The notes under the pieces: model-generated
Seen by the model: only the letters and a program-made list of their open reading frames with translations
What the model was told of the DNA's origin: nothing
The model's database searches: none
Program-made: the position numbers and the translations under genes
Shown here: piece after piece, positions 36,239 through 49,000 of the stretch
How positions within the stretch are numbered: position 1 is the stretch's first letter
Layout of the letters: each line of letters opens with the position of its first letter
Assembly (NCBI GenBank): GCA_916700875.1
Contig: CAKAKS010000060.1
Span: 9,877,334-9,941,333, forward strand
Reading direction: 5' to 3'
Origin: Sebastes aleutianus
Lineage: Eukaryota; Chordata; Actinopteri; Perciformes; Sebastidae
Length of the DNA stretch: 64,000 nucleotides

Positions 36239-36904
36239 TATGGAGGACAGAACCTGCTAAAATCAAAAATAAATGAATAAAAACATAAATGACTTGATAA
36301 ATAAATAAATATGTCATTAAATGTAGCAAAAATAATATTAAAAATAAATGTAGCCATTAATTAATTGATAAAATGTGACATGAATTGATATTTCTGTTTT
36401 AATTTGCTTCTTGATTTATCTTTGTCTGAATTCTCTTATTTATTTACTTCTCTGTTTAATTTTCCCTTTTATTTATATATGTGTTTATTTTTTTAATTCT
36501 TAAATTTATTTATTTATTTTCCATTTATTTTCTTAATTTTATATTTATTTTTAAATGTGTGTTATTATTTATACCCTTCCTTTGCACAATGTCAGCTGGA
36601 ATGGATGGATGGATGGATTTATTTATTTATTACTTTATTCTAATGTATTTCTACTTTATTTCCCTCCACAGCAGACGCAGGAAGCCATGAAGAAGAGACG
36701 ACCACTGCCGACTACGACTACCTGTCCGAGATGCCGACACCAGACTATGACTACACTGCCACCTTCAACTACTACTACGGTGAGAGCAGTAACTGCAGTA
36801 TCAGTACTGAGAGCAGTAGCATTCACAGTACTCTTCAATTTTTTTTTATTTATTAAGTCATTTATTTATTTATTTTTGATTATGGCATGTTCCGTCCTCC
36901 ATAC
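36239..36904. repeat. MITE family A copy enclosing a duplicated host exon
   Basis: The left terminus is TGGAGGACAGAACCTGCTAA and the right terminus is ATGTTCCGTCCTCCA, both flanked by TA. The usual AT-rich body (GTAGCCATTAATTAATTGAT) is on the left. Between about 36610 and 36835 the body is replaced by sequence matching 44350-44570, including a complete copy of exon 2 of the acidic-peptide gene. Confidence 0.75.
36672..36779 (+). pseudogene. Orphan duplicate of the Tyr-rich exon
   Basis: Open through 36 codons in the same phases as exon 2 at 44386-44508, with intact acceptor (CTCCACAG) and donor (G|GTGAGAGC). It reads A-D-A-G-S-H-E-E-E-T-T-T-A-D-Y-D-Y, then P-D-Y-D-Y and N-Y-Y-Y, one five-residue block shorter than the other copy. 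No leader exon lies upstream and no counterparts of exons 3-4 follow; MITE sequence takes their place. It is probably non-functional unless a remote exon is spliced to it. Confidence 0.7.
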
Positions 36905-38415
36905 TTGTTGTCCCTCACATCCTGAAGAAGAATAAATTAGAATATAAATAAGAAACTAAGAATCCTACTTCCTGTCTTGTTAATCTCAGTTTGTCCCTCA
37001 TCAGTGTGTTGAAGATCCCTGCAGGGTCCTCAGGCATCAGTTTTTTAGCAGTTAATGAGAAACACAAACAGGCTGTGTGACCTTTGACCTCTGACTTAAA
37101 GAGAAAGAATTTACAGATTCAGAGTGAGTCTCGCAGAGGTCAAAGGTCACTGCTCGGTCCCGTTCCCACGTTCATCGGCAGCTTTTACTGCCGGGCAGAC
37201 GGCCAATCAGCTTTAGCCTTCTGGCCCAGTTACCGTGGCGACGCCTCGTCTCTGATGTGTTTATGTTGACACATCACCGTGACATCATCAGGGCATCTGT
37301 GACATCACAACAGTTAAACAGTGACGACGGCGCTGCAGTCAATGACATTTACACAGAATGTTCATTGTTACCATAGCGACAGATAATGCTGCTCTCTGAT
37401 TGGCTGTCAGGTGACTGCTTCATTCATAGTCAGGGCAGGGTCACTCGTGTGGATGTGAATTCGCTTCTCCACTGGAAGCGAATGTTTTTCGCCCTTTCGC
37501 TCGCACAGAATGGAAGTGAACGGGAGGCAAATGTTAACATCGTGTGAAAAAACTCTTGTGAGACTCGCTGCCCGACAACCTAGCTTAACCTTAACTATTC
37601 AAGGTCAATGCCTGACCTTAACCATCTCACGAGAGTTTCCAATCTTGCGGGTTCCCTTCCAGAAACGACCCTCAAAGTGGGCGGCTCCGGCCGTCGCCAC
37701 GTTGGCATTGATGTTACAGGCTAACTCCCGGCTGTTGGTGGATCTGAGGTGGCGGTGACGCAGCAGAGCATAGAACTAGCAGCTAGCGACCTGGTACGAC
37801 ACCCACTTGTTCCTCCAAGTGGCCACGCCCTCAATTATACCGAACCTTAAGCCTTAATATAATTTAAACAGGTGAGTTATATAAAAATTCAACCCTGTAC
37901 AGCTGTCATGAACGGGGAAATTAATTTTTTGTACCAGGCTGTAATGTCTTTGGTCATTTTAACGGGGGTCTGTGGAGATTGACTCGCTTTTGGAGCCTCA
38001 AGTGGACGTTTGATTTTAGAACCCAGGGAATCCCGCGGTGACCTCTTTAATCTCTTCCCCTCCGGGACCCATTCGAAATAAACTGTAATAAAAATAACAA
38101 TAAATAATTAAAGCCGCAAGCAGCGATGATCGGGTCCTCACCCCTTTGCATGCCGGGGGTGCTGGCGGGACATCGGTTGACGCTGCTGTGCATTTCCTTA
38201 ACTGTCTGACACTGAACGCACGAGTAAGATGGTTTTTCCTGCGGTGTTCCTCGCACCTTCCTGCTTGGGCCCTAAATAAAAAGATAGATAACAATATAAT
38301 AAATCAGTATTCACACGTGTATTACTGTATACTGAATATGCATAGTTCAAATGTGATATAAATATATCATATCATATATGTTAAAAAAAAAGTAGAAACA
38401 AAAGCAGGAAAAGAA

Positions 38416-38448
<33 letters not shown>

Positions 38449-39869
38449 TGCTGTATACAGTGAGTTTCTCAGCAGGAAGAATTCCTGACAGGCAGGTCAA
38501 TCCATCACCCCCCCCCCCCCCCCGAGCCTCTGCTGCCCTGCGGCATGCTGGGAGTTGTCTCGGGGAACACTGGGGATCTAAATCTCTGTTAATGTCCACC
38601 TGAGAGTTTGAACCCTCAGTCTGACCTGTAAGGTTGACCCCTGAATGTAACTTTACTGTTTATTTGGATCCATGTTGTTACCGTGGCAACAATTACTCCT
38701 GCTGGGTTAGTTATGTTATTCAAACACAAATACAACAACAACATAATAATAATGATAATATTATCCTATTATTATAAGTCCGAAAAAAAAGTCTGAAAAA
38801 AAAAAGTTTGAAAAATGTTCGAAAAAAAAGCTAGAAAAAAAGTCAAAAAAAGAAATGTCAGAAAAATGGCTAATAAAATATCTAAGTCTGAAAGATATCC
38901 AAAAAAGTCAGAAAAATGTTCGAAAAATGTCAGAAAAATGTTCGAAATAAAAAAGTTTGAAAACATTCTGAAAAAAGTCTGAAAGAAGCTCGAAAAAAAG
39001 TTAAAAAAAAAAATTGCCAAAAAACGTCTGAAAATTTTTCGAAAAACGTTTGAAAAAAGTCTGAAAAATACTCGAGAAAAAGTCTGAAAGAAGTCTGAAA
39101 AAAAAACAAATTGAAAAAAGTCTGAAAAATGTCATGTCCATTCCCAAAGGGTTCCCTTGACCTCTGACCTCCAGATATGTGAGTGAAAATGGGTTCTATG
39201 GGTACCCACGAGTCTCCCCTTTACAGACAGGCCCACTTCATGATAATCACATGCAGTTTGGGGCAAGTCATAGTCAAGTCAGCACACTGACACACTGACA
39301 GCTGTTGTTGCCTGTTGGGCTGCAGTTTGCCATGTTATGATTTGAGTATATTTTTTATGCTAAATGCAGTACCTGTGAGGGTTTCTGGACAATATTTGTT
39401 ATTGTTTTGTGTTGTTAATTGATTTACAATAATAAATATATACATACATTTGCATAAAGCAGCATATTTGTCCACTCCCATGTTTATAAGAGTATTAAAT
39501 ACTTGACAAATCTCCCTTTAAGGTACATTTTGAACAGATAAAAATTGTGCGATTAATCAAGATTAATCATGGAAAATCATGCAATTAATTGCAATTAAAA
39601 ATTTTAATCTATTGACAGCCCTAGTATATTTATAATGCACTTCATATATTGCTATGCAGTTGCCTTTTATTAATTTTCAATTGACATTTCCTCCTCTCAT
39701 CTTTATTTAACAAAATACAGAAGACTGTGGACCTGGTGGTCCTGGTGGACCAGCGGCTATAACGTCTCCAGTTTGATTCCTGCCAGTATAAAGGTAAAAA
39801 AAAACACCTCTGTGCTGTGGGAGGATCATGGTGGCCATTATATTGCACACACACACACACACACACACA

Positions 39870-39906
<37 letters not shown>

Positions 39907-40271
39907 TGTCAGGATCTGTCCTCTCCAAGTTTCAATTTCCACTGTAAAAAATGCATGTCTGAAAATGTGTCTTTTAACCCTTTAAGCTCCTGATTTGGTT
40001 CTAGAGGTCCTTCGGGAGGTTCTAGTGGTCCTCTAGAAGGTTCTAAAGGTCACTGAGGAGGTTCTAGTGGTACTCTAGAAGGTTCTAGAGATCACTGAGG
40101 AGGTTTTTTTGCAGTATTTCTGCACTCTAGTATTAGTACTTGTAACTGTAACAGTAACTGAAGTAAAATATCTGAGTACTTCTCCCACCACTGTGTATGT
40201 ATGTATATGTATATGTATATAACATGTATGTGTGTGCGTGTGTGTGTGTGTGTGTGTGGGGGGGGGGGTTG

Positions 40272-40353
<82 letters not shown>

Positions 40354-40592
40354 GTGTCATCATGTTTGTTGCAGATCTTCATTGAAGTATTTGATGTTTT
40401 TTTATACCTGAACTCCATCTGGGTTCTTAGTAAATGTTGAGGTCTCCTCTGGAGTTTAAATAAAGTTCTGTGTGTTTTAATGGAGCGGAGCCACCAGAGT
40501 TCTGTTATTAAAGGGTTAATTTAACAGAGCGTTAGAGGGCACCCACTCTGCTGTCTGTCTGTCTCTCAGTGTGTTTGTGTCTCCCGTCCAGA
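36905..40592. other. Intergenic: repeats, no supported gene
   Basis: Contents: an unidentified interspersed repeat (about 38100-38275, GCCGCAAGCAGCGATGATCG), a purine-rich GAAAAAAGTCTGAAAAA tandem tract (38780-39130), a family B repeat (39131-39624), CA runs (39846-39902), a TTCTAGTGGTC tandem stretch (40005-40110) and compound TG/TA/TG tracts (40190-40355). The stretch 37130-37200 has weak similarity to 45690-45770, part of the duplication seen at 36.7 and 44.4 kb. Confidence 0.45.
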
Positions 40593-43500
40593 ATGAACGT
40601 GTTGCTGTCTCTCTCTCTCTGGCTCGCTCTGATGATGTCGTCCTGCTGTGGTGAGTGACCTTTGACCTCTCTGACTCTTTAGATTCACACCTGATCACAG
40701 CCATTGATCCATCGATTGATTGGCAGCTCAGATTAAAATGAAACAGTCTTCATATAATGAGGAATAAAACATTTAAATGTGAAAGTAAAACAGAACTGGT
40801 TTCACTCCTTAACGATGAGATATTGATCACTTTATTGGTGATCAGAAGATGATCAGGGTGAGTGCTGCTGTAATATTATAAACAGGTTTATTGTGTTGTT
40901 TGGTTTCAGTGTTGTGTTTATTGACCCACTTGGATCAATAAACACAACACTGTGTTAACTTTAGTAACCATGGCAACGGGTTGTTTTAACCCAGTGTTAT
41001 TTTTTATATAACTGTTAAACTTAAATATGGTTGTTATCACCAGTGTTGCTGCAATCACAGTGTTCATTGATAGAGTAATTATGTTACTACCAATTACTCA
41101 GCAGTAAAAGTACTGCGTTACAGCACTCGTTACTACGGCTGTCAATCGATTCAAATATTTAATCCAATTAATCACATGATTGTCCATAGTTAATCATGAT
41201 TAATCACATGATTGTCCATAGTTAATCATGATTAATCACATGATTGTCCATAGTTAATCATGATTAATCACATGATTGTCCATAGTTAATCATGATTAAT
41301 CACAAATTAATTGTCAAATCATTTTTTCCGAGAGATGGTGTCTGTCATTTTAGGTAGTTCTCATCATACTGATGTTTGTTCAAGTGTTCATTTTATCATC
41401 AATTTGGTTTAATAAGTCATTTAATGCTATAAAAATGGGGTTAAACCATCAGCAGCTAACGTTAGCTTAGCATTAGCCTCAGTGACTGCACAGTCCCGAA
41501 CTCACAACCAGGTGACTCCTGAATGTAGTGTACCTGTGGCTAACGTTGGTTCTAGTTGTCCTTGAGGAGGTTCTAGACGTGTTTTAGGTTCTTGTGGTCA
41601 TTAAGAAGATTTTAAAGAACCCACAAGATGTTCTAGGGATTCCTTATGCAGTTCTTCTGGTCATTGAAGAGGTTCTAGTAGTCATTGTGATGGTTTTAGA
41701 GATCCCTCAAGATGTTCTAGGGATCCCTTATGCAGTTCTACTGGTCATTGAGGAGGTTCTAGAGGTTTTTCAGGTTGTTCTAGTGGTCATTTGGTTTTAG
41801 ATGTTTTTCAAATGGTTCTAGTGGTCACTGAGGAGGTTCTAGAGGTGTTTTAGGTGATTCTGGAGGTCAGTGAGGAGGTTCTAGACGTGTATCAGGTGTT
41901 TCTAGTTGTCGTTGAGGAGGTTCTAGACGTGTATCAGGTGTTTCTAGTTGTCGTTGAGGAGGTTCTAGACGTGTTTCAGGTGTTTCTAGTTGTCGTTGAG
42001 GAGGTTCTAGAGGTGTTTCAAGTGGTTCTAGTGGTCATTGAGGAGGTTCTAGAGGTGTTTCAAGTGGTTCTAGTGGTCATTGAGGAGGTTCTAGAGGTGT
42101 TTTGAATCATGAAACTTTGTTTGCTGGATGAGATCAGACAAGAAACACAGCTGCTCTTCTTCTTCTTCTTCTTCACACTCTGTTGCAAAACAATCAAAAC
42201 ATCACCGAGACAAAAACTCCCGAAACAAGAGTGTTCATGTTCTTAACTGAGCTGAATTGGAATCAGTGGGAAGCTGTTAGTCTAGTTTAGCTCAAGGACT
42301 GGTAGCAGGGGGAAACCGTTATTCTAACGTAGCAAAAAGATTAGAAGCACAAAGACTGGAAGCCGACTGGAAATGAATATCCTTTTGTTATCAGTTATCA
42401 TCAGATAACGAAGTGTTTCATGAACAAAAATCTGTAACTGAACTCGTCTTTGTTTCGTCTCCAGAGATTATTTCTGTGTTGCAAAATTCTTCTTCTTCTT
42501 CTTCTTCTTCTTCTTCTTCTTCTTCTTCTTCTTCTTCTTCTTCTTCTTCTTCTTCTTCTTCTTCTTCTTCTTCTTCTTCTTCTTCTTCTTCTTCTTCTTC
42601 TTCTTCTTCTTCTTCTTCTTCTTCTTCTTCTTCTTCTTCTTCTTCACACTCTGTCGCCAAAGAAATCAAAACATCACTGAGACAAACGCTCCCGAAACAA
42701 GAGTCTTCATGTTCTTTGCTGAGCTCAGATTTCTGACTCAATGTCTTTATGATGATGATGGTGAAATGAAGCTGATAACAGACGAGTGATTTCAACATCT
42801 TTACCTCAAAATGGAGGATGTCAGACACAGATAATGTTCTGCCAAATACTTCTATTTTCTTTTTTCTTTAAAGGGATAGTTCTGGTGTTTTTCAGCAGGT
42901 ACTTCTCTAGTCAGTGTAGTACCTCCAGTAGATGGAGTTTGGAGAAACTGCTGAGGACGTGAGCAGCTGCAAAACGCATTTTAGACACCTAAAAACATCA
43001 ATATCAGTTTAAGTGTACGCTATATTTAGATAATTTTCACCGCTTTACCTCGCCATCAGACAGCCCTTTCTGACGGGGAACTGAAACCGTTACCTATGCT
43101 CTCTTCAAACCCACCAGACTCCATTCACAAAATCAGTCATTTTACTGCACAGAACCACACTTGATGGCTTAAATCAAAGAAAACATTTGTACCATTAAAT
43201 ACATGCACAGACGTATATTACTGCATTTAATAATCTTACAGTGAAAATACAGTGAGTTTATGTCCTCTTGGTCTTTATCTCTCTCTTTGAGCTGATAACA
43301 GATGAGTGATTCCAACATATTTACCTCTAAATGTAGGACGCCAGACACGGATAATGATGAGCTGCTAAACACTTGTCTTTAATTCCACCTTGAATAAACA
43401 GTTAGAAGAGTCTAGAAGAATTTAATCCTCCTTATGAAGTTAAAGGACACTGAGTATACACTTGAGGAGGAATATAAACACAGTCACAGCGAACCTACTG

Positions 43501-46061
43501 AGAAATAAATTATAAAACTCTTTAAATTTTACATTTTATGGTTCCAACATGATAAGCTGTCAAAGTATTGAGGTTTTTCAATTTTTATTAGTTTTTGTTC
43601 CTGTTTAAAACATGTAAAGCACTTTGTAACTTTGTTCTGAAAAGTGATGTAGAAATACACATTATATATAATATATCATATATAATAATAATTATTATTA
43701 TTTTATTATTTGTATTATTATTAACCATTGGTACCAACCATGTCTTACTAGCTTTTCATGAAGGAGGTTAAATAAGGCTCCAAACTTACACTAAATTTTA
43801 GCGAGGAAAAACTGTCATGGCCATTTTCAAAGGGGTCCCTTGACCTCTGACCTCCAGATATGTGAATGAAAACAGGTTCTATGGGTACCCACAAGTCTCC
43901 CCTTTACAGACATGCCCACTTCATGATAATCACATGCAGTTTGGGGCAAGTCATAGTCAGGGCGGGCTTTCATATGGACTCTTCTGGTGAACGCGGTAAA
44001 CACGACCCTGAAGGCACCATCATCTTCTTTAAACTGGGTGTTCAGAGTCCCTGAGTTCAGGCTGCAGGCGAGTCTGGACACGTCCTCTCACTGTGAGTCA
44101 GAAAAAGCTTCAGGTGTTTCTTTCACAACAGTCAAACTTTCCCAGCCTGAAAATGATGAAGATGAGGAAGATGAGAAAGATGAGGAAGATGAGGATGAAG
44201 AAGAACTTTAAATACTTTCTAAATTTATTCATTTATTTTTAATTTATTTATTAATTTTCCCTTTGCATTTCCCCCTTATTTATTTACTTTCCTATGTAAT
44301 TTTCCCTTAAATTAAAAAAAATTAAAATTTATTTATTTATTTATTCGACTCTATTCTAATGTATTTCTACTGTATTTCCCTCCAGCAGACGCAGGAAGCC
44401 ATGAAGAAGGAAGCGATGAAGAAGAGACGACCACCGCCGAATACGACTACCCGTCAGAGACGCCGACAGCAGACTACGACTACAACGCCACCTTCGACTA
44501 CTACTACGGTGAGAGCAGTAACTGCAGTATCAGTACTGACAGCAGTAGTATTCACAGTACTCGTGGTACTAACAGCAGTACTTGTGTGTTGCAGTGACCG
44601 GGCCGCATCACTCTCCAGTGACCGAGCCGCATCTCTCTCCAGTGACCGAGCCGCATCTCTCTCCAGTCAACACCAAGGTGAGACATCTGCTGCTGATTGG
44701 TTCAAGTTCACATGTTTTCATCTTAAAAGGATATTCACATGGACATAAAGTATAATATTAATATATTTTATATAAATATATAGTATACATATATTATATA
44801 CAAATGTATGATATCAATAATATAAATAGGTTATATGTAAATGTGTAATATAAATAATTTAAATATAAATTATATAAATATATAATATAAATAGATTATA
44901 TGTAAATTTGTAGTATAAATAATATACAAATATTATATATAAATGTATGATATAAATAATATAAATAGATTACATGTAAATGTATAGTATAAATAATATA
45001 AATATATTATATATACATGGATAATATAGATAATATAAACATATTATATGTACATGTATAATGTGAATAATATGAATATGTTATATATAAATGTGTCATT
45101 GAAATTATATAAATAAATATAAATGTGTAATATTAATGATGTATATATATTATATATACATGTATAGTATAAATAATATGTTATATATAAATGTATAATA
45201 TAAAATTATATAAATATTTTTAATATAATGTAAAATATAAATATTATAAATATTTTATATACACATGTATAGCATAAATAATATACATTTATGATATATA
45301 CATGTATAATATAAATAATATAAATATATGATATATATATATATAATAATAAATATAAATATATATAAATGTGTTGTATAAAATATGAAACATGATTCGT
45401 CCTCCTTATTAAAGTAATTTTAATGTGATGGAGGACAATAATTTCTTCTTCTGTGTAAAAATGATTTTAAAGTTTAGATAAAGATACTTTAACAGTCTGG
45501 TCTCAGTACTCAATACTCCTTTACTGCAGTAAAAGTATCAATACTGCAGTATAAATATACTCCATTACCAGTAAGAGTAAAAACCAGAGTACAGTCCGTC
45601 TGTGGATGCTGATGAGTCCAAGTAGAGGATAAAGAATAAAGAACATTAAAGAATAATGTGGAACAAAGAAACAGCAGTGATTTAAAATGTGTGACCTTTG
45701 ACCTCATCATCAGTCGGTCTATGACGCGTCTGATTGGTCCGTTTGGTCACGGCAGCGTTTACTGTCCTCTGATAAATACAGTGCGCACTGTTCACGTCCA
45801 GAGACGCCTGAGGGGGGAGAGGAAGTCCATCAGCAACATCAATCACAAAATAAAAGCCTGTGATGTCAGCTGGAAACGATGTGACTGAACACTGACGAGT
45901 CTCTGTTTTACTGTTTTACTGTGAACTTGAACGCAGCTTTTATACATGTATGATGTCATGGTGTACTGTGACCTCTGTGCGACCCCTGTCAGGCCTCAGG
46001 GATTGGTCGGATGAGCCCGGTGCTCCTGCTGGGACTGGCTGTCCATCAGATCTGGATCTGA
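40593..46061 (+). CDS. Short secreted or GPI-anchored acidic, Tyr-rich mucin-like peptide
   Basis: Four exons: 40593-40650, 44386-44508, 44595-44677 and 45993-46061, phases 1, 1 and 0; 110 aa. Residues 1-19 are a signal peptide (L-L-S-L-S-L-W-L-A-L-M-M). Residues 20-60 are acidic with clustered tyrosines (A-E-Y-D-Y, A-D-Y-D-Y, F-D-Y-Y-Y) and one N-A-T sequon. Tyrosines beside D/E fit tyrosylprotein sulfotransferase substrates, as in PSGL-1 or GPIb-alpha. Exon 3 is three V-T-E-P-H-L-S-P-type octapeptides, likely O-glycosylated. Exon 4 ends in a hydrophobic segment (M-S-P-V-L-L-L-G-L-A-V) with no cytosolic tail, as for a GPI signal. AATAAA lies at 46309-46314. I recognise no named family. The model rests on splice consensus and perfect phase agreement; exon 4 is the least certain. 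Confidence 0.65.
41160..41325. repeat. Tandem repeat of 36 bases derived from family B
   Basis: Four units carry AATCACATGATTGTCCATAG followed by TTAATCATGATT. The unit itself holds the palindrome AATCATGATT. It lies in intron 1 of the acidic-peptide gene. Confidence 0.85.
41565..42105. repeat. Minisatellite, about 48-57-base units, in intron 1
   Basis: About ten units of GAGGAGGTTCTAGAGGTGTT followed by TCAGGT-GTTCTAGTGGTC. The valine-rich plus-strand frames are a consequence of unit lengths divisible by three. Confidence 0.85.
42488..42645. repeat. Uninterrupted TTC/GAA triplet tract, about 52 repeats
   Basis: A perfect TTC run of roughly 157 bases in intron 1 of the acidic-peptide gene; poly-Ser, poly-Leu and poly-Glu frames all arise from it. 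It is preceded by a short related copy at 42155-42180 with shared flank ACACTCTGT. Confidence 0.95.
43730..43965. repeat. Family B repeat fragment
   Basis: It shares CCATTTTCAAAGGGGTCCCT, TTGACCTCTGACCTCC and GGGTACCCACAAGTC with the copies at 12.2 and 39.2 kb. It lies in intron 1 of the acidic-peptide gene. Confidence 0.8.
44740..45375. repeat. AT-only degenerate minisatellite in intron 3
   Basis: Repeating ATATAAATGTATAATATAAA-type units of about 30-60 bases, nearly free of G and C. It separates exon 3 from the downstream part of the intron. Confidence 0.85.
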
Positions 46062-49000
46062 TGGGGGGCGGAGCCAAGGACCACCTGCAGGAAGGTGAGA
46101 GCCAATCAAATCAATTCTAATGACGAAGCCCAAAATAACAAATGACACATCGGCCTCAGGGACGGAGAGACGAGACGTGATGAGATATTAAGTTTCCTTC
46201 ACAGAGAGCTTCACCTTCGATTCATGATTTATTATTAACTGTAACTTGAAGTAAAGCTCAGGGGTTTGTAGAGTGAGGGGATGTGACCCCCCCCCCCCCC
46301 TCAGTGGTAATAAAGAGGAAGGTTTTGACCTGCAGAGACTCGTGGGGAGTTTGACCTTTGACCTTCAGATGGAAGGTGAAGCAGCTCAGTGGACTCCCAT
46401 CATTCACTGCTTCCTGTCTGTTTATTCTCTGCTCAGAGAGGAGACGCTTCCTGTTGAATGAACAGTACGTCTCAGGTATCAGGGTTATTGTAGGTCAAAA
46501 TAATAATAATCATGATGACTATGGAGGACAGAACCTGCCAAAATCAAAAATAAATCAATGAATAAATAAATGACTCGATAAATGAAGAAAGATGTCATTA
46601 AATGTAGCAAAAATAACATTGAAAATAAATGTAGCCATTAATTAATTGATAAAATGTGACATAAATTGATATTTCTGTTTTAATTTGCTTCTTTGTTTAT
46701 TTATCTTTTAATACATTTCCTTATTTATTCACTCTTCTATGTAATTCTCCCTTTTATGTATTAATATATTTATTTGTATTCATTTTTACATTTATTTTTA
46801 ATTTATTCATTTATTTTTGCTTTTATTTTTCATTTATTCTATTAGAAACACTAATTTATGTCACATTTTATCAATTAATTAATGTCTACATTTATTTTTA
46901 ATATTTTGCTACATTTAATGACAGTTTTATTTATTCATCAAGTCATTTATTTATTTATTTGTTTATTTTTTTAAAATTTATTAGCAGGTTCCATCCTCCA
47001 TAAACAACTGAGATGGGGAACGTGGGTAATATTCAGAGAAAAAGCTTTAAAGTGGCAACCTTGATAATATTTTATAATAACAAATTTAAGTCTGTTATAA
47101 TTGAATTACTCTCTAAATGTAACTGAATACTTCTTGTGTATATATTATATTCATATGCAAATTATATATATTTTAAAATTATATAGACGAGGGGGTGTTT
47201 TACCTGGTTTGTTCTCAGTAAATATTTATCGTTCTTCCTCCAGTTTGATCAGAGATATCAGCTCAAAAATAAAAAAACAAAAATAGTTTGGTCAAAAGAC
47301 GGTTTCCAGAATGCAATTAATTTTATATCTGATGATTTTTATTTTATTTTATTTTATCATATCTGTCTCCCTGACTTATTTATATATACACACTTTGTAT
47401 TGTTTGTTACCTGCTGATCTATGAACCAGACTTCACTCACATTTTACTGATTTTAACACAAACATTATGACACCAAAATGATGAATGAAGATTCTGATTT
47501 TAATCAGTTAAAACTGAAGTCGAGCAGCGGAGAACCTCTGCTGCATCTCTGACATCACTTCCTGTCTGACTCTGTTTTTTTATCAAAATAAAAGACCCCA
47601 AAATAATCAAAAAAGAAAAACAAAAGTTTATGTTTGTGTTATTGTGTCTGAAAATTAAAGTTGAATTTGTATTTTTCATTTACAGAAACATAAACATGAT
47701 GACTGACTCTACCTTCAGGCCACCGACCTCTGACCTCACATCAGCTGCTGATCAATAACTGAGGATCATCAATAACCAGTTGACATCACTTCCTGTGTTA
47801 TAGAAGTCTTCAGAGCGAGAGTTTAATGTTTTTATTGTGTAATAAATGATTTCACACAGACGGTCTGATGATGAGACGTTATTGATCCACGAGTCTCTGC
47901 TTCCACCTGCTGGACAAATCAATAATCACCTCCACTTTATTTTCATTATTGATTAGTTATTTAACAGAGACACATTATTATATAATATATACGGCTATAT
48001 TATATATTGATACGCTGATAAATATTAATATTTAATAAATATTTATACTATTATCATTATATGCATTTATTTATACAGTCAGAAATGAAAATGGAACTAC
48101 CTTTCTTATTTTATTTCTATTTGGTTTTACCATAGTAACCAAACATAAGCCAATATTACAGCTCGTCCTCAGCGATGTAACGTTTTTTTAGTTTTTTTAT
48201 AGACTTTATTTTAAATTTGTGAACAATACAAAGAACAATTAAATCAATACATAGGTAAACAATACATATAAAGGAAATAAATAAAAAACAAACAAACATC
48301 AAATTAAATTTAAAAAAGTAACAACACACAAAACATGCCAGGGGTTAATATAAATAAAATAATAATAGTAACTTAAGTAAAAATATTAAAATAGGAGCAC
48401 AAACTCACCGTCTTTTGCAGAAGATATTGTCTTAGAATAAAGTTCCATTTATTTCTTGAAAACATTAAAGTGAGGTTTAACTCTCACAAATTTGCATTTA
48501 TGAATGTAAAACTTTGCAACAATGAAAATTAGATTGATTAGAAAATATTCCCCCTCATATATATTGTGTTGAACCTTGAAAAAAGTAGATGTTCAAAGTC
48601 ACAGATAATATTTTCCAAGATAAATCTACAAATATCTTGCCACAGTGTGCGAGTGTGTGTACATTTCCAGTGATGTCACGTCCTCCATGATGTCAACGTG
48701 TGATGTGTTTCCATTCATTAGTTGGTCCTAATTAAAGAGACGATTACGTGAGATTAACTGGTAAACACCAGCAGCTCTCTCAACAGTTACACATGAAGTG
48801 AAATTAGTTCTTGTGACTCCACTCTGATGGTAACATCATAAATTGGCTTTCTGTATTGTTCTCTGATCTTTCTGACAGATAATATCATTTATTTATTATC
48901 TTTACTAGAAACAGTTTGACTCTCTTACTGATGTTTACTCCTCGAGTCTTTTCAGGAGAAATTAAATTAAATAAAAATAAAGATTCAATCATTTTTTCAC

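Noticed and set aside
42413..42828. Poly-Ser, poly-Leu or poly-Glu protein
   Set aside because: Simple translation of a TTC tract; no conserved flank or exon context.
45658..45888. Cysteine-containing frame (G-S-V-Y-C-P-L-I-N-T) as an alternative last exon of the acidic-peptide gene
   Set aside because: The acceptor at 45713 gives phase 2, which neither exon 2 (phase 1) nor exon 3 (phase 0) can join; weak similarity to 37.1 kb looks like part of a non-coding duplication.
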